64,000 nt of DNA. Origin: Erwinia sp. (GTDB lineage: Bacteria; Pseudomonadota; Gammaproteobacteria; Enterobacterales; Enterobacteriaceae). The position numbers and the translations under genes were made by a program. Numbering within the stretch: the first letter of the stretch is position 1; each line of letters opens with the position of its first letter. Where the stretch lies: contig OZ024666.1 in the NCBI GenBank assembly GCA_964016415.1, positions 1,779,310 through 1,843,309 of the forward strand, read 5' to 3'. Positions 19,860-32,380 of this stretch are shown piece by piece. The notes under the pieces were generated by a model that saw only the letters and a list, made by a program, of their open reading frames with translations, ran no database searches and was not told the DNA's origin.

Positions 19860-21698
19860 CTACAGCACCACCAATAAGCCCACGACAACAACGGCGCCTA
19901 TCCCCATGGCTGCGATATACCAGCGCAGAAAACCATTTTCGCTGACCAGCAGTTTTTTACCTGCCTGTTGCGAGAACGTGGCGGGTAAACTCATCACTTG
20001 ATCAACGGGGTCAGAACGAAGAAGGTGGGCGATGAAAAGATAAGGGCGCACAAATAGCCAGGCATATAATGCATCGAAGCACCATGCTGCAAACCACCAG
20101 CGTCTGAAAAACTGTCCCCCCGCTGACGCAGAAATATGGCCCACCAGACGACGTTTACCACGCCATAGCACGACCGCCAGTAAAACACCGAGCACCGCCA
20201 CTCCGCCCGATAGCATTTCCAACGTCAGCATTGCCGAAGAAGAGAGTGAAGGTGTCGCGGGCAGGACTCCCTGCAGCGGAGGAACAATCATCGCCCCGAT
20301 AAAAGTAGAAAGCAGCAGCAACACAATCAGAGGAAAATGGTGTGTCACCGCATGACTGGCATGGGCAGTGGTTTGTGGTTCACCATGGAATGTCACCATG
20401 ATCATTCTGAAAGTATACAGTGATGTCATCAATGCGCCGATAAGCCCGGCCACCATCAACCCGCTATGTCCCTGAACCAGCGCACCGGCCAGAATCGCAT
20501 CTTTACTGAAATATCCGGAGGTGATTAATGGCAGAGCCGACAATGCGCCGCCACCGACCAGGAAACAGGCATAGGTGAGGGGAATGCGTTTATATAACCC
20601 TCCCATTTTGAAAATATTTTGCTCATGATGACAGGCAAGAATCACAGACCCTGAAGCCAGGAACAGTAATGCTTTGAAAAAAGCATGCGTCATAAGATGA
20701 AAGATAGCCGCATCCCAGGCCTGAACACCGAGAGCCAGGAACATATAACCAATCTGACTCATGGTCGAGTATGCGAGGATACGTTTTATATCGGTTTGAA
20801 CCAGAGCCGCAAAACCGGCAAGAAGCAACGTCACTGCACCTGTTACGGCCACCAGGTAGAGCACATCTGGCGTCAGCAAAAACAGTCCATGCGTACGGGC
20901 AATCAGATACACTCCGGCAGTCACCATAGTAGCGGCATGGATCAAGGCCGATACTGGCGTCGGTCCGGCCATCGCATCAGCCAGCCAGGTCTGCAACGGT
21001 AGCTGTGCCGATTTACCCACCGCCCCGCCCAACAACAGAAGTGTTGCCCAGCAGAGCATGCTGTTATCTGCCGCAAAGTGGACCGGCGCAATTTCCGCCA
21101 TATCACGGAAATTGAGAGTACCCAGCTCGTGATAGAGAATAAATAATGCCAGAGCCAGAAATACGTCACCAATTCGCGTGATGATAAAAGCCTTCATCGC
21201 CGCGGCACCATTTTTATTCTGTTTATAGTAAAAACCGATAAGCAGGTAAGAACAGAGACCAACCCCTTCCCACCCCAGATACATCAGTAACAAATTATCC
21301 GCCAGAACCAGCACAACCATGCTGGCGATAAACAGATTCGTATACGCGAAGAAACGGCTATACCCCTCCTCACTTCGCATATACCAGGAGGCGAACAGGT
21401 GAATCAAAAAACCAACACCAGTGACCACCGAAAGCATGGTGAGCGATAAACCATCAAGCGTGAAGCTTACATCGACTGCAAAAGACTTCAGCTCTATCCA
21501 GTGCCACAACGTTAATGTATAAGCAGACTCACCCTGCTGAATAAAATCATACCCGGCAAACAAGGTCACCAGGGCCGCGGCACCCACTGCGCCAGATCCT
21601 ATTAACGCAGCACAGTTCTCACTGCAGCGCCCTTGTGAGAGGGCAAGCCAAAGAAAACCTAAGAATGGTAACAGTACGGTTAAATAGAGAAGATTCAT
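19860..21698 (-). CDS. nuoL: NADH-quinone oxidoreductase subunit L
   Basis: NuoL is the distal antiporter-like subunit of complex I and carries the long lateral helix along the membrane arm. The 612 residues match E. coli NuoL (613). Family segments include [39 protein letters not shown] and [17 protein letters not shown]. It ends on TAG at family length. The start overlaps the nuoK stop by four bases, indicating translational coupling. Confidence 0.98.
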   Translation of the reverse strand: MNLLYLTVLLPFLGFLWLALSQGRCSENCAALIGSGAVGAAALVTLFAGYDFIQQGESAYTLTLWHWIELKSFAVDVSFTLDGLSLTMLSVVTGVGFLIHLFASWYMRSEEGYSRFFAYTNLFIASMVVLVLADNLLLMYLGWEGVGLCSYLLIGFYYKQNKNGAAAMKAFIITRIGDVFLALALFILYHELGTLNFRDMAEIAPVHFAADNSMLCWATLLLLGGAVGKSAQLPLQTWLADAMAGPTPVSALIHAATMVTAGVYLIARTHGLFLLTPDVLYLVAVTGAVTLLLAGFAALVQTDIKRILAYSTMSQIGYMFLALGVQAWDAAIFHLMTHAFFKALLFLASGSVILACHHEQNIFKMGGLYKRIPLTYACFLVGGGALSALPLITSGYFSKDAILAGALVQGHSGLMVAGLIGALMTSLYTFRMIMVTFHGEPQTTAHASHAVTHHFPLIVLLLLSTFIGAMIVPPLQGVLPATPSLSSSAMLTLEMLSGGVAVLGVLLAVVLWRGKRRLVGHISASAGGQFFRRWWFAAWCFDALYAWLFVRPYLFIAHLLRSDPVDQVMSLPATFSQQAGKKLLVSENGFLRWYIAAMGIGAVVVVGLLVVL

Positions 21699-21997
21699 CC
21701 GCGCATCTCACTTATTTTATCAATATTGAGATTCTGACTCCGGCGATGTAACTGCACTAACAGCGCCAGGCCAATACTGGCTTCCGCTGCCGCAAGCGTA
21801 ATCGCCAGAATAAACATAATTTGTCCATCGGCGCTTCCCCAGTAACTTCCGGCCACCACGAAGGCCAGTGCTGCTGCATTAATCATGATTTCTACGCTGA
21901 TTAACATAAACAGAATATTGCGCCGGACAACCACACCAGTCAGCCCGATGACAAACAGCATGGCGGCCAGTATCAGACCATATTGTAAAGGAATCAT
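21695..21997 (-). CDS. nuoK: NADH-quinone oxidoreductase subunit K
   Basis: NuoK is a small three-helix membrane subunit of complex I. It is 100 residues long, the usual length. The acidic residues needed for coupling are within [18 protein letters not shown] (Glu36) and [12 protein letters not shown] (Glu72). It overlaps both nuoJ and nuoL by four bases. Confidence 0.98.
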   Translation of the reverse strand: MIPLQYGLILAAMLFVIGLTGVVVRRNILFMLISVEIMINAAALAFVVAGSYWGSADGQIMFILAITLAAAEASIGLALLVQLHRRSQNLNIDKISEMRG

Positions 21998-22554
21998 TGA
22001 TTCTCCTTTCTCGCATGCCGTCCGGGAGGACGATCACCAGGATAATTAGTCAGTACATCGCCTTGTCGCCGTTCTCTTCCGATGTGGTACGCCACCACTA
22101 ACGCCGCCAGTAACATCATCGACGCCAGTTCAACCGCTAACACATAAGGTCCGAACAAACTGATGCCCACGGCTTTGGCATCAATCACCTTCATATTCAC
22201 TGGCGGGGCATTCAGTGTGAAAATCCCATAACTGAGCATAACCAGCAGTAACAACGCCGTGACGCCTGGTCCAATCCAGCCCGCAGGCTGCAGCCAGGCT
22301 TTCTCTTGTGCTTCAATTTGCTTGCCAAGATTGAGCATCATCACGACAAAGACAAATAACACCATGATCGCACCCGCATAGACGATGATTTCCAGTGCGC
22401 CGGCAAAATAGGCACCGAGAGAGAAAAATACCGCTGCTACTGCCAACAAGGAAATTATCAGATACAGCAACGCATGCACTGGATTGGTGTGGGTGATCAC
22501 GCGTAATGACGTCACCACGGCAATCAGCCCACAGACGTAAAACACTATTTCCAT
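21994..22554 (-). CDS. nuoJ: NADH-quinone oxidoreductase subunit J
   Basis: NuoJ is a five-helix membrane subunit of complex I. The 186 residues (E. coli 184) show the conserved third helix region [20 protein letters not shown], where a pi-bulge drives conformational change. The C-terminal tail is charged and cytoplasmic. It lies nine bases after nuoI and overlaps nuoK. Confidence 0.98.
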   Translation of the reverse strand: MEIVFYVCGLIAVVTSLRVITHTNPVHALLYLIISLLAVAAVFFSLGAYFAGALEIIVYAGAIMVLFVFVVMMLNLGKQIEAQEKAWLQPAGWIGPGVTALLLLVMLSYGIFTLNAPPVNMKVIDAKAVGISLFGPYVLAVELASMMLLAALVVAYHIGRERRQGDVLTNYPGDRPPGRHARKENQ

Positions 22555-22563
22555 GCGCTCCTC

Positions 22564-23106
22564 CTAGGGCATTAAACCTTTCACATCGATCGGTTTCGCT
22601 TCATTTTCGGCTTCGCCTTTTTCCTTTCCTGACACCGACATCCCTGCCATACGATAGAAGTTATAATCGGGATACTTTCCCGGACCGGAGATCAACAGAT
22701 GTTCCTTCTCATAAACCAGATCCTGACGCCGAAACTCACCCAGTTCAAAATCCGGAGTCATTTGAATTGCCGTTGTTGGACACGCCTCTTCACATAATCC
22801 ACAGAAAATACAGCGCGAAAAGTTGATACGAAAAAATTCCGGGTACCACCGGCCGTCCGGTTTCTCTGCTTTTTGCAACGAAATACAACCAACCGGACAG
22901 ACAGCAGCACAGAGATTACAGGCTACGCAGCGTTCCTCTCCGTCAGGATCCCGTGTCAGCACAATCCGCCCACGATAACGAGGGGGTAAATAGACTGGCT
23001 CTTCCGGGTACATTTGCGTTTCCCGTTTGGCAAAGGTATTCATACCAATCAGAAAAATACTGCGCACCGTTGTTGCGAACCCAATGATGATCGCTTTGAG
23101 TGTCAT
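22564..23106 (-). CDS. nuoI: NADH-quinone oxidoreductase subunit I
   Basis: NuoI is the peripheral-arm subunit with clusters N6a and N6b, handing electrons toward NuoB. The 180 residues equal E. coli. Two ferredoxin-type motifs are clear: [15 protein letters not shown] and [15 protein letters not shown]. The gene ends on TAG at exactly the family length (KGLMP), a second case showing that TAG terminates translation here. It lies nine bases after nuoH. Confidence 0.99.
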   Translation of the reverse strand: MTLKAIIIGFATTVRSIFLIGMNTFAKRETQMYPEEPVYLPPRYRGRIVLTRDPDGEERCVACNLCAAVCPVGCISLQKAEKPDGRWYPEFFRINFSRCIFCGLCEEACPTTAIQMTPDFELGEFRRQDLVYEKEHLLISGPGKYPDYNFYRMAGMSVSGKEKGEAENEAKPIDVKGLMP

Positions 23107-23115
23107 CGCTCCCCC

Positions 23116-24093
23116 TTATGGTGCCTGATAAAGAATCACTGCGGCCGTAGTCAGCAGATTTAACAACGTCAATGGCAGACACACTTTCCAGCCAAATGAC
23201 ATCACCTGGTCATAACGTGGACGCGGTAATGCTGCACGGATGAGAATGAACATCACCATAAAAAAACCTGTTTTTAGTGCAAACCAACATACAGGAGGCA
23301 ACCATGGGCCGTACCAGCCGCCGAAAAATAGCGCAACCATCAGCGCAGAAACGGTAATGATGCCGATATACTCACCGACAAAAAACAGCCCGAATTTCAT
23401 CCCGGCATATTCGACGTGATAACCGTCTGCCAGCTCTTGTTCAGCTTCAGGCTGGTCAAAAGGATGACGGTGACAGACAGCTACGCCGGCAATCGCAAAG
23501 GTCAGGAAACCAAAAAATTGCGGTACGATATTCCACAGATGTTGCTGGCTATTGACGATATCCAGCATGTTAAATGACCCTGCCTGAGCAACTACCCCCA
23601 TCAGAGACAAACCAAGAAACACTTCATAGCTAAGAGTTTGGGCCGAGGCTCGCATTGCACCAAGCAGTGAAAATTTGTTGTTACTTGCCCATCCAGCGAA
23701 TAAAACGGCATACACCGCAAGACCCGCCATCATCAGGAAAAACAGAATACCGATATTGAGATCCGCCCCCATCCAGCCAGGCACAACAGGCACTATTGCC
23801 ATTGCCAGCAATAACGAAGTGAATGCAATAATAGGGGCGAGAGTAAAGATGACCCGGTCGGTAAAAGGCGGAACCCAGTCCTCTTTGAAAAACATTTTGA
23901 TCATGTCAGCGGCTAACTGTAGTGAGCCGCCCCAGCCAACACGATTAGGTCCGTAACGGTTCTGGAATAACCCCAATAACCGCCGCTCAGCAAAACTCAT
24001 AAAAGCACCGCATCCTACAACCACCAGCAGAATCACGATCGCTTTTGCCACTGTCAGCAGCGTCATTATCAGCTCAGGGGAGATATTCATCAT
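23116..24093 (-). CDS. nuoH: NADH-quinone oxidoreductase subunit H
   Basis: NuoH forms the quinone chamber of complex I with NuoB and NuoD. The 325 residues equal E. coli. The acidic loop [20 protein letters not shown] and the N-terminal segment [17 protein letters not shown] are conserved. About eight membrane helices are expected. The start overlaps the nuoG stop by four bases (ATGA). Confidence 0.99.
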   Translation of the reverse strand: MMNISPELIMTLLTVAKAIVILLVVVGCGAFMSFAERRLLGLFQNRYGPNRVGWGGSLQLAADMIKMFFKEDWVPPFTDRVIFTLAPIIAFTSLLLAMAIVPVVPGWMGADLNIGILFFLMMAGLAVYAVLFAGWASNNKFSLLGAMRASAQTLSYEVFLGLSLMGVVAQAGSFNMLDIVNSQQHLWNIVPQFFGFLTFAIAGVAVCHRHPFDQPEAEQELADGYHVEYAGMKFGLFFVGEYIGIITVSALMVALFFGGWYGPWLPPVCWFALKTGFFMVMFILIRAALPRPRYDQVMSFGWKVCLPLTLLNLLTTAAVILYQAP

Positions 24094-26810
24094 ACAACCT
24101 CCTGTAACTGTTCAATCAGTCTGCCTGCCAGCGCACAGGGAAATTCAGGCAACCCTAAGGGTAAACCGATTAGCCCCGGGTGCAGTTGTGCAGAGAGGCG
24201 CACGGGTAAACGCCACACCATCTCCTGACAGGTGATAATGACAACAGTCCCATCCTGTAACTGCTGTGTCCGGGCATCCGTCTCACTGATAACCATACAG
24301 GGCTCGGACATACGCGACTGGATCACCGGAGAGCGCTGACTCAACTCTTCGCTGCCAAATAGGTAATAATATGGCGTGATAAGCCAGCCCAGTTCCGGCG
24401 GGGAAAAAGGTGGCGGTACACTGCTAAACCACCCTGAATGTTCATCTGTTCCTGTGAGCAATCTCACGCCAGGATCACCATGACGCAGATGCCCTGCCAC
24501 CTCGTCCTGAAACTTGTTCCAGGCTTGCGGCGAGTTCCAGCCAGGTGACCATGCAAAGGGAATCTGAGAGCGAGGCGCTTCTGGCTGATTGTTCCCCTCC
24601 ATGGAGAAAGCAAACATCGTGTCTGCATCCTGAGGCTGACGGGGCTCATGCACACTGATGTTTGCACGCATCGCGGTACGGCCGCTGTAACGCGCGGGAG
24701 AACGCGAGAGTTTTTGTCCATGTACGCGAAAATCAGCATCCGGAGCGGCCTGGCGTATCGCTGAAAACTGAGGTAATGCAGCAACACATGCAGCTATCAC
24801 TTCATCCAGTTGTCCCCAGCTGAGAGGTAAATTCGCCATCTGGCTTTTCAGTGCAGACAACCAACGCCAGCTTCCTTTTTGTACAACACTTTGGTCGTAG
24901 TAAGCAGGATCATAAACCTGGAAGAAGCGTTGTGCACGGCCTTCAAAATTAACCAGGGTCCCATCAGTTTCCGCAAAACTCGCCGCAGGAAAAAGAAAAT
25001 CAGCGCGTCGTGTAGTCGCTGTTCTCTGATGATCGAGTACCACCAAGGTGTTACAGGACGCCAGTGCAGTATCAATCTGCGCAGCTGGCAGATGACGATA
25101 CAGATCGTTTTCCATCACCACCAATGCACATTCTGGCTGTTGCGCCTCACTGAGTGCCTGTTCCAGCGGCATTCCTCCCATCATCGCAATACCGAGACTG
25201 TTTGCCATCCCAGAGACTAATGTCAGGCCGACCTCAATTCCTTTACCTTCCAGCGCCTGAGCGATATTCGCCGCAGCCTGAATAACTGACTCACAGCTCG
25301 CATGCACACCTGAGATGATCAGCGGCTTTTGTGCCCCTGCCAGCGCCTGGGCAATAATTTCCACCTGATTACGCCAGTCTGGTGATAAATCAGGGACTAC
25401 CGGCGCATGCTCATCCAATGCATGTGCAATCGCAAATCCTATCCGGGCCTGCTCCTCTGCCGGAGCATATCCACACCACGCCGCCACATCGTCGAGCCGT
25501 GTTTTATCAATACTGGTAACGAACAGAGGGTATTTTGCTCGTTGCCCGATATTCTGGATGGCCGCAATCTGCCAGTCAGACACTTTTTGCGCCGCGGCCA
25601 TCTCACGAGCTTTACCCTTAACAGCCTGACGAACAGAGAGTGCAATACGTGCAGCAGTTTGTGTCACATCCTCACCGAGGATCACTATTGCGTCATATTC
25701 CTCTATTTCACGTAATGTTGGCGTATATAGCCCGCTCTGATTCAGCAGCTGATGAATCAGCATCAGAGAACGCTGTTCGTCTTCTGGAATGCCCGTTGAG
25801 AAATTTTCTGCCCCTACCAGATCCCGCAAAACAAAATTGCTTTCCAGGCTGGCACGGGGGGATCCGATACCGATGACAGTTTTCGCCAGCCGTAGCTCAG
25901 TGGCGACCTGCTGCAACATTGTGTCGGTATCCATTGTGAGCGGTTGCCCGCCGTTAGCGCTTTCCGGTAATCGGGGACGATCAGGAAGGTTGACATAACC
26001 ATAACCAAAGCGGCCACGATCACACAGGAAATAGCGATTCAACAAACCATGATAGCGATTTTCGATGCGTCGTAGCTCGCCATAACGCTCACCGGGACTG
26101 GTGTTACACCCAACACTACACTGCTGGCAAATACCGGGGGCGTATTGCATGTCCCATTTGCGGTTATAACGTTCTGAATGGGTTTTATCAGTGAAAACGC
26201 CGGTAGGACACACCTCCACCAGATTGCCGGAAAACTCACTCTCAAGGACACCATCTTCAACACGGCCAAAGTAGACGTTATCGTGCGCACCATAGACCCC
26301 TAAATCGGTTCCGTCGGCATAATCTTTGTAATATCGGACACAGCGATAACAGGCAATACAGCGGTTCATCTCATGGGCGATAAATGGCCCCAGTTGCTGG
26401 TTACGATGCGTACGTTTGGTGAAGCGATAACGACGGAAACTATGACCGGTCATCACTGTCATATCCTGCAGATGACAGTTTCCCCCCTCTTCGCATACCG
26501 GACAGTCATGGGGATGGTTGGTCATCAGCCACTCAACGACACTTTCGCGGAACTCGCATGCTTCACTGTCATCGATAGAGATAAAAGTGCCATCAGCTGC
26601 TGGCGTCATACACGACATAACCAGACGGCCGCGTGTATCCTCCGCATTCTGATACTGTTTCACCGCACACTGTCGACAAGCTCCCACACTGCCCAGCGCC
26701 GGATGCCAGCAGAAATAAGGAATATCGAGCCCTAAAGAGAGACAGGCCTGTAACAGGTTATCTGCCCCATTTACATCATATTCTTTACCGTCTACATGGA
26801 TTGTCGCCAT
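24090..26810 (-). CDS. nuoG: NADH-quinone oxidoreductase subunit G
   Basis: NuoG is the large iron-sulfur subunit of the NADH-input arm. I chose the ATG at 26810 ([14 protein letters not shown], 906 residues), matching E. coli NuoG (908). An ATG three codons earlier is also possible; the GGAAG ribosome site sits ten bases from the chosen start and only one from the other. The 2Fe-2S ferredoxin domain has [15 protein letters not shown], followed by [17 protein letters not shown] with cluster ligands including a histidine. [13 protein letters not shown] and the extra N7 cluster motif (CQQCSVGC) come next, then a molybdopterin-like domain with no cofactor. Confidence 0.97.
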   Translation of the reverse strand: MATIHVDGKEYDVNGADNLLQACLSLGLDIPYFCWHPALGSVGACRQCAVKQYQNAEDTRGRLVMSCMTPAADGTFISIDDSEACEFRESVVEWLMTNHPHDCPVCEEGGNCHLQDMTVMTGHSFRRYRFTKRTHRNQQLGPFIAHEMNRCIACYRCVRYYKDYADGTDLGVYGAHDNVYFGRVEDGVLESEFSGNLVEVCPTGVFTDKTHSERYNRKWDMQYAPGICQQCSVGCNTSPGERYGELRRIENRYHGLLNRYFLCDRGRFGYGYVNLPDRPRLPESANGGQPLTMDTDTMLQQVATELRLAKTVIGIGSPRASLESNFVLRDLVGAENFSTGIPEDEQRSLMLIHQLLNQSGLYTPTLREIEEYDAIVILGEDVTQTAARIALSVRQAVKGKAREMAAAQKVSDWQIAAIQNIGQRAKYPLFVTSIDKTRLDDVAAWCGYAPAEEQARIGFAIAHALDEHAPVVPDLSPDWRNQVEIIAQALAGAQKPLIISGVHASCESVIQAAANIAQALEGKGIEVGLTLVSGMANSLGIAMMGGMPLEQALSEAQQPECALVVMENDLYRHLPAAQIDTALASCNTLVVLDHQRTATTRRADFLFPAASFAETDGTLVNFEGRAQRFFQVYDPAYYDQSVVQKGSWRWLSALKSQMANLPLSWGQLDEVIAACVAALPQFSAIRQAAPDADFRVHGQKLSRSPARYSGRTAMRANISVHEPRQPQDADTMFAFSMEGNNQPEAPRSQIPFAWSPGWNSPQAWNKFQDEVAGHLRHGDPGVRLLTGTDEHSGWFSSVPPPFSPPELGWLITPYYYLFGSEELSQRSPVIQSRMSEPCMVISETDARTQQLQDGTVVIITCQEMVWRLPVRLSAQLHPGLIGLPLGLPEFPCALAGRLIEQLQEVV

Positions 26811-26940
26811 AATGAACATGCTTCCGTCTGGCTCTGAACTTGAGCGTTAAATAAAGTGTCAATCCTGTCCCTGAGTCTGGCCGTCCGTTCTGTTTGCCGC
26901 ACCGAACCTTATCCTGCCATCCCCCCTGCGCTTTCACCGT

Positions 26941-28287
26941 TCACCAGCGCACATCCAGCAGGTTGGCCTGTATACCTTTGATAGCTCGCGCCTGTGGATG
27001 CTCAGGCGGTGCAATACCCGCTTCAAATTCATCACGAAAATAGCGAATGGCACTTTGCAGCGGCTCTACTGCACCAGGCGCATGTGCGCAGATGGTTTTG
27101 CCCGGTCCAAGATGCCGGCATAACTGCAGCAACGTTTCAATATCACCCGTTCTGCCCTGCCGTTGTTCCAACGCCCGTAAAATTTTGACACTCCAGGGCA
27201 GCCCATCACGGCAGGGTGAACACCAGCCACATGATTCCCTGGCAAAAAATTCTTCAAGATTTCGCACCAGTGACACCATATTGATTTCATGATCGACAGC
27301 CATCGCCAGTGCGGTACCCAACCGACTCCCCGCTTTACCGATACTGGCAAACTCCATCGGTAAATCGAGATGCTGCTCAGTGAGAAAATCAGTACCCGCG
27401 CCGCCAGGCTGCCAGGCTTTCAGTCTCAGCCCCTCGCGCATGCCGCCTGCATAATCTTCGAGAATTTCTCGTGCCGTGATACCGAAGGGAAGCTCCCACA
27501 CCCCCGGATTTTTGACCCGCCCGGAAAAGCCCATCATCTTGGTACCTGCATCCTCACTGCCGGAAAGCGCCTGGTACCATTCGACTCCATTCTCGAGGAT
27601 CGCCGGAACATTGGAAAGGGTTTCCACGTTATTGACACAAGTTGGCTTGCCCCAGACACCGGCTGAGGCAGGAAAAGGCGGTTTCGAGCGTGGATTGGCG
27701 CGCCGACCTTCGAGTGAATTGATTAATGCAGTTTCTTCGCCGCAGATGTATCGGCCCGCGCCGGTATGCACCATCAGCTGACAGTCAAAACCACTACCGA
27801 GTATATTTTTACCCAGTAAACCGGCTTGCTCTGCTTCGGCTATCGCCTGACGTAAATGGCGCGCTGCCTCTATATACTCTCCACGCAGAAAGATATATCC
27901 ACGGTAAGCTTTCAACGCATAAGCTGCAATCAGCATGCCTTCGATCAGCTGATGGGGCATCTGTTCCATCAGCAAACGATCTTTGTAAGTTCCCGGCTCC
28001 ATTTCGTCGGCATTGCATAACAGATAGCGTACGGTCATGGCCGGATCTTTTGGCATCAGACTCCACTTGAGGCCAGTAGAGAATCCTGCACCTCCACGTC
28101 CTTTCAATCCTGATGCTTTTATCTGCTCAACAATTTCATCAGGAGAGAGGGAAGTCAGTGCTTTTTCCGCCCCCTGGTATCCCCCTTTCTGGCGATACTC
28201 CTGAAGAAATACTGGCTGATGATCATCCCTGAGTCGCCAGGTCAATGGGTGGGTTTCAGCGCTGCGCACTACCTTTTTTATGCTCAT
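26941..28287 (-). CDS. nuoF: NADH-quinone oxidoreductase subunit F
   Basis: NuoF binds NADH and FMN and holds cluster N3, the electron entry point of complex I. The 448 residues (E. coli 445) show the NADH/FMN loop [20 protein letters not shown], the FMN motif [32 protein letters not shown], and the 4Fe-4S ligands in [12 protein letters not shown] plus a fourth Cys in TICAHAPG. The start overlaps nuoE by four bases. A 130-base gap before nuoG holds no other gene. Confidence 0.98.
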   Translation of the reverse strand: MSIKKVVRSAETHPLTWRLRDDHQPVFLQEYRQKGGYQGAEKALTSLSPDEIVEQIKASGLKGRGGAGFSTGLKWSLMPKDPAMTVRYLLCNADEMEPGTYKDRLLMEQMPHQLIEGMLIAAYALKAYRGYIFLRGEYIEAARHLRQAIAEAEQAGLLGKNILGSGFDCQLMVHTGAGRYICGEETALINSLEGRRANPRSKPPFPASAGVWGKPTCVNNVETLSNVPAILENGVEWYQALSGSEDAGTKMMGFSGRVKNPGVWELPFGITAREILEDYAGGMREGLRLKAWQPGGAGTDFLTEQHLDLPMEFASIGKAGSRLGTALAMAVDHEINMVSLVRNLEEFFARESCGWCSPCRDGLPWSVKILRALEQRQGRTGDIETLLQLCRHLGPGKTICAHAPGAVEPLQSAIRYFRDEFEAGIAPPEHPQARAIKGIQANLLDVRW

Positions 28288-28799
28288 GGATATTGCTCCA
28301 GCAATGAAACCACCTTCTCCGGAGTCAGATGAAGATGCGTGTCTTCATTCACCATCATCGTCGGTCCCTTGTCACAATTTCCCAGGCAGCAGGTCGGCAG
28401 CAGAGTAAAGCGACCATCCTGCGTGGTTTCCCCTGGCTGAATTCCCAGCGTTGTTTCCAGCGCCGCTTTGATACCCTGATATCCGGTGATATGGCAGACC
28501 ACACTGTCACAGTAACGGATCACATAACGTCCCACCGGCTGGCGATAAATCTGGCTGTAGAATGTGGCGACCCCTTCGACATCACTGGCCGGGATGTTGA
28601 GCACTTCAGCTATCGCCGTAATCGCACCATCCGGAACCCATCCGCGATTTTTTTGTACGATTTTGAGTGCCTCTATTGAAGCCGCTCGCGGATCTTCGTA
28701 ATGGTGTATCTCATGTTCAATCGCATCGTGCTCTGCCTGAGTCAGTGAAAACGGCTCGCCGGATGCTAGCGTTAAAATCATTGTTGATTGATCACGCAT
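28284..28799 (-). CDS. nuoE: NADH-quinone oxidoreductase subunit E
   Basis: NuoE is a thioredoxin-like subunit with the 2Fe-2S cluster N1a beside NuoF. The 171 residues (E. coli 166) match from [19 protein letters not shown] onward. The cluster ligands are in [12 protein letters not shown] and [15 protein letters not shown]. The N-terminal approximately 15 residues are unlike E. coli, which is normal for this family. It starts two bases after the nuoC stop. Confidence 0.98.
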   Translation of the reverse strand: MRDQSTMILTLASGEPFSLTQAEHDAIEHEIHHYEDPRAASIEALKIVQKNRGWVPDGAITAIAEVLNIPASDVEGVATFYSQIYRQPVGRYVIRYCDSVVCHITGYQGIKAALETTLGIQPGETTQDGRFTLLPTCCLGNCDKGPTMMVNEDTHLHLTPEKVVSLLEQYP

Positions 28800-28801
28800 A
28801 A

Positions 28802-30598
28802 TTAACGGTCCACGTCTGACATAACGAAATCGATACTGCCGAGGTAAACGATAAGATCGGATACCAGGCTGCCATTAATAACTGAAGGTATTTGTTGCAG
28901 ATGAGGGAAACTCGGTGTTCTTACCCGGGTGCGGTAGCTCATGGTGCCGCCATCACTGGTCAGGTAGTAACTGTTAATACCTTTAGTCGCTTCAATCATC
29001 TGAAAAGATTCATTCGCGGGCATAACCGGGCCCCACGACACCTGGAGGAAATGGGTAACCAGGGTTTCTATATGCTGTAATGTACGCTCTTTCGGCGGGG
29101 GGGTAGTAAGTGGGTGATCGGCCTTGAAAGGCCCGGCTGGCATATGATTGAGGCATTGCTCAAGAATACGTAAACTCTGCCGCATCTCCTCCATTTTCAG
29201 CATTACTCGCGAATAAGCGCAACTAATGCCATCACCAATCGGTACTTCAAATTCAAAATTTTCGTAACCGGAATAAGAACGCCATTTACGCACATCAAAA
29301 TCAAGCCCGGTGGCCCGTAACGCTGCCCCTGTTGTCCCCCAGGCCAGTGCCTCCTGCTGGTTATAGGCTGCGACACCTTTAGAACGCGCAATCAGTACAC
29401 TGTTTTTCAACGCCGTTTGTTCATATGCTTTCAGGCGTTTAGGTAACCACTGGATAAACTCACGCAGCAATCTGTCCCAGCCTTTCGGCAGGTCATGCGC
29501 TACGCCACCGATACGGAACCAGGCAGGGTGCATACGAAAACCGGTGATAGCTTCAACGACGTCATAAATTTTTTGCCGATCGGTGAAGGCAAAAAACACA
29601 GGAGACATTGCCCCAACATCCTGAATGAAAGTAGAGATATAGAGTAAATGGCTGTTAATACGAAACAGTTCAGAAAGCATCACTCTTATCACGTTGACGC
29701 GGTCAGGCACAGTGATCCCAGCCAGTTTTTCTACCGCCAGAACATAAGGCATTTCGTTGACACATCCGCCAAGATATTCGATGCGATCGGTGTAGGGGAT
29801 ATAACTATGCCATGACTGTCTTTCTGCCATTTTCTCAGCGCCCCGATGGTGGTAACCAATATCAGGTACGCAATCAATGATCTCCTCACCATCCAGTTGC
29901 AAAACGATGCGAAAAGCTCCGTGTGCTGAGGGATGATTAGGGCCAAGATTCAAAAACATAAAATCTTCTGTCTCAGTACCACGTTTCATCCCCCATGCTT
30001 CCGGACTGAAAGTCATCGCCTCCATCTCCAGATCTTCTTTTTGGCGGGTTAACTCAAAGGGATCAAACTCGGTAGCCCTGGCGGGATAATCTTTTCTTAA
30101 CGGGTGCCCTTCCCAGGTTTGCGGCATCATTATTCGTGTCAAATGAGGGTGCCCGTTAAAGACAATGCCAAACATCTCCCAGGTTTCACGCTCATACCAG
30201 TTAGCATTGGCAAAGCTGGAGGTGATGGTAGGCAGCTGCAAATCCTGTTCCGTCAGGGCGACTTTCAGCATGATGTCACAATTACGTGCTACTGAAATAA
30301 AGTGATAGAAAACAGTATAATCAGCGGCAGGAAGCCCCTCCCGATGGGTACGCAGCCGTTCATCCACACCATGCAGATCATAGAGCATCACATAAGGCTG
30401 GGGCATAGCACGCAAGAAATCGACCACGGCGAGCAAGTATTCACGTGCAACCCACACTACCGGCATGCCAGTTAATGTCGCCTGAACGCTAAGAACATCC
30501 GCACCAAATTGCTGATACAAGGCACTGATAACAGGATCACTCGCCTGTTGTTCTCCGGAAATGTTCTCTTCACGATGTTGCGTGTTACTCTCAGCCAT
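28802..30598 (-). CDS. nuoC: NADH-quinone oxidoreductase fused subunits C/D
   Basis: This is a fused NuoC-NuoD protein, as in other gammaproteobacteria. The NuoC part (about 1-190) contains [19 protein letters not shown]. The NuoD part includes [18 protein letters not shown] with the quinone-site histidine and [21 protein letters not shown] chose the ATG at 30598 (598 residues) with AAGGTG as ribosome site nine bases upstream; a GTG four codons earlier overlaps that site. A 147-base gap separates it from nuoB. Confidence 0.97.
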   Translation of the reverse strand: MAESNTQHREENISGEQQASDPVISALYQQFGADVLSVQATLTGMPVVWVAREYLLAVVDFLRAMPQPYVMLYDLHGVDERLRTHREGLPAADYTVFYHFISVARNCDIMLKVALTEQDLQLPTITSSFANANWYERETWEMFGIVFNGHPHLTRIMMPQTWEGHPLRKDYPARATEFDPFELTRQKEDLEMEAMTFSPEAWGMKRGTETEDFMFLNLGPNHPSAHGAFRIVLQLDGEEIIDCVPDIGYHHRGAEKMAERQSWHSYIPYTDRIEYLGGCVNEMPYVLAVEKLAGITVPDRVNVIRVMLSELFRINSHLLYISTFIQDVGAMSPVFFAFTDRQKIYDVVEAITGFRMHPAWFRIGGVAHDLPKGWDRLLREFIQWLPKRLKAYEQTALKNSVLIARSKGVAAYNQQEALAWGTTGAALRATGLDFDVRKWRSYSGYENFEFEVPIGDGISCAYSRVMLKMEEMRQSLRILEQCLNHMPAGPFKADHPLTTPPPKERTLQHIETLVTHFLQVSWGPVMPANESFQMIEATKGINSYYLTSDGGTMSYRTRVRTPSFPHLQQIPSVINGSLVSDLIVYLGSIDFVMSDVDR

Positions 30599-30745
30599 CT
30601 CTTTTTTCACCTTATCGGTCTACAGACGGGTCATTTTTTGTGATGGGGCGTGAGCAAAACACCAGATTTCACCTACACCGAAACAGGTCATATTTTCTCG
30701 TTCACTTTTTCATCACAGATATTCACTGATGACAGATTTAACCGC

Positions 30746-31420
30746 TTAGATTTCGTCCGGTGTTCGCAGTGTGGTAACAGCTATACGTTCAGCATTTTTC
30801 CTGTCACGTTCGGCAGGAAAGTTAGCCCGGTACACGCCCTGATCGCCAACAACCCACGAAAGCGGTCGGCGCTCTTTACCGATCGATTCCTGTAACAACA
30901 TCAATGCCTGCATGTAGGCTTCAGGACGCGGAGGACAACCGGGAATATAAACATCAATCGGCAGAAATTTATCTACCCCCTGAACGACTGAATAGATGTC
31001 ATACATACCGCCAGAGTTAGCACACGACCCCATCGATATGACCCATTTCGGTGCAAGCATCTGGTCATACAGGCGTCGTACTACCGGTGCCATTTTGGTA
31101 AAGCAAGTACCAGCCACCACCATAAAATCCGCCTGACGAGGTGAAGCGCGGATAACTTCAGAACCGAAGCGCGCCACATCATGAACAGAAGTAAATGATG
31201 TTGTCATTTCGACATAACAACACGAGAGTCCAAAGTTGAATGGCCAGAGCGAGTTTTTTCGTCCCCAGTTCACCATATCGTGTAAAGCGTGTTCCAGACG
31301 GCCCATATAAACGTTTTGATGAACATGCTTTTCCAGTGGGTCAGTGGTTATTTCCTGACGCTGCAAAGGGTAACGATCATTTTCACCGTCAGGTTCCGCG
31401 CGCGTGAGTGTATAGTCCAT
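30746..31420 (-). CDS. nuoB: NADH-quinone oxidoreductase subunit B
   Basis: NuoB carries the terminal cluster N2 that reduces quinone. The 224 residues (E. coli 220) include the tandem cysteine ligands Cys67-Cys68 in GLSCCYVEM, Cys133 in [13 protein letters not shown] and Cys162 in [11 protein letters not shown]. This spacing matches E. coli with a constant offset of four residues. It starts one base after nuoA ends. Confidence 0.99.
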   Translation of the reverse strand: MDYTLTRAEPDGENDRYPLQRQEITTDPLEKHVHQNVYMGRLEHALHDMVNWGRKNSLWPFNFGLSCCYVEMTTSFTSVHDVARFGSEVIRASPRQADFMVVAGTCFTKMAPVVRRLYDQMLAPKWVISMGSCANSGGMYDIYSVVQGVDKFLPIDVYIPGCPPRPEAYMQALMLLQESIGKERRPLSWVVGDQGVYRANFPAERDRKNAERIAVTTLRTPDEI

Positions 31421-31421
31421 C

Positions 31422-31880
31422 CTATTCCCCCTGATGGTTGTTATGGTGTTTATGAGAAGGTGATGAACAGGCGGCCCCTTTAATAACCGGAATCTTCCGT
31501 GGCACCGGAGCCCAGTTCAGGGCACCGGTACGGCAGAGGTAAAACAGACCCGCCAGCAGAATAACAATGAAAATAGAGGCTTCGATGAAGCCGAGCCAGC
31601 CTGCCTCACGGATCGCAACAGACCAGGCATAGAGGTAGAGTGCTTCGACATCAAAAATAACGAAGAAAATGGCCACCAGATAGAATTTGGCCGACATACG
31701 TAGTCGGGCTGTGCCAACGGGTGCCGCACCCGATTCAAAAGGCGTATTTTTATAGCGTCCACGCGCTTTACCCCCAAGGAACCAGGCACCCGCCAGCATG
31801 GCGCAACACAGTCCGATAGCGACAATGACATAGACAGCAAATGCCCAATGATGGGCAGTAATTTCAGTTGATGTTGACAT
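31422..31880 (-). CDS. nuoA: NADH-quinone oxidoreductase subunit A
   Basis: NuoA is a three-helix membrane subunit and the first gene of the nuo operon. The 152 residues (E. coli 147) contain the loop [23 protein letters not shown]... with the conserved PFESG, then [17 protein letters not shown] holding essential acidic residues. The C-terminal tail is His/Asn-rich ([11 protein letters not shown]) and longer than in E. coli; such tails vary between species. Confidence 0.97.
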   Translation of the reverse strand: MSTSTEITAHHWAFAVYVIVAIGLCCAMLAGAWFLGGKARGRYKNTPFESGAAPVGTARLRMSAKFYLVAIFFVIFDVEALYLYAWSVAIREAGWLGFIEASIFIVILLAGLFYLCRTGALNWAPVPRKIPVIKGAACSSPSHKHHNNHQGE

Positions 31881-32315
31881 GCTTTGCTTACTCAGTGAAT
31901 CATAGTTTCAGGTCTGCAGCCTATCTGCGATGCCTACCCACCCTATCAATTCGATCAAACGATCATAAAAGTAAAAAACAACCACGCTACTAATCAAACG
32001 ATGTACTTGCATCGTCTTTACATTTTCTTTTTTTATAGTGCGTTACGTAAAAATCAACAATATTTGTTATCAGTTGATGTTGCCCTGATCACTTTTCTGA
32101 CATCGAAAAGAAAAAAAATGCTAATACGATCACAGTTGCTCATTGACTGTTCTTGCATTTGCCGCAAAGAAGTGGAAGCCATCATGGCAGAGTTTCAGCT
32201 ATAAGGCCTGAAGTTTGTGTGGTTTTATTGATCTGACGCAGAATAATGAGAAATAAGAACAAAAAAAGACAATTTTTCCTCTCGTTAGGAGTGAAATACC
32301 ACATATTTTTTAATC
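31881..32315 (-). promoter_or_regulatory. nuo operon upstream region
   Basis: About 435 bases lie between the lrhA terminator and nuoA. This region must hold the nuo promoter(s). A triple ATCA repeat (ATCAATTCG ATCAAACG ATCA) lies at 31945-31965, about 65 bases from the nuoA start. The rest is AT-rich with no convincing gene. A 67-codon open frame at 32001-32204 on the plus strand has no ribosome site and unlikely composition. In E. coli this region binds ArcA, NarL, Fis and IHF; I cannot assign sites by eye. Confidence 0.5.
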
Positions 32316-32348
32316 AAAAACCCCAGAGCAAATGCACCTGGGGTTTTT
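32316..32348. terminator. Bidirectional terminator after lrhA
   Basis: AAAAACCCCAG (32316-32326) pairs with CTGGGGTTTTT (32338-32348) around an 11-base loop. The A-run and T-run make it a rho-independent terminator on either strand. It lies 32 bases after lrhA and insulates nuo from lrhA transcription. Confidence 0.85.
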
Positions 32349-32380
32349 AACATCCCGCTCAATTGATGACTGGGGAATAA

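Noticed and set aside
19709-19891. Long N-terminal extension of nuoM
   Set aside because: It overlaps nuoL, is unlike any NuoM, and a good start with a ribosome site exists at 19708.
32001-32204. 67-codon plus-strand frame in the nuo upstream region
   Set aside because: No ribosome site, odd composition, and it lies in the expected promoter region; no similarity recognised.
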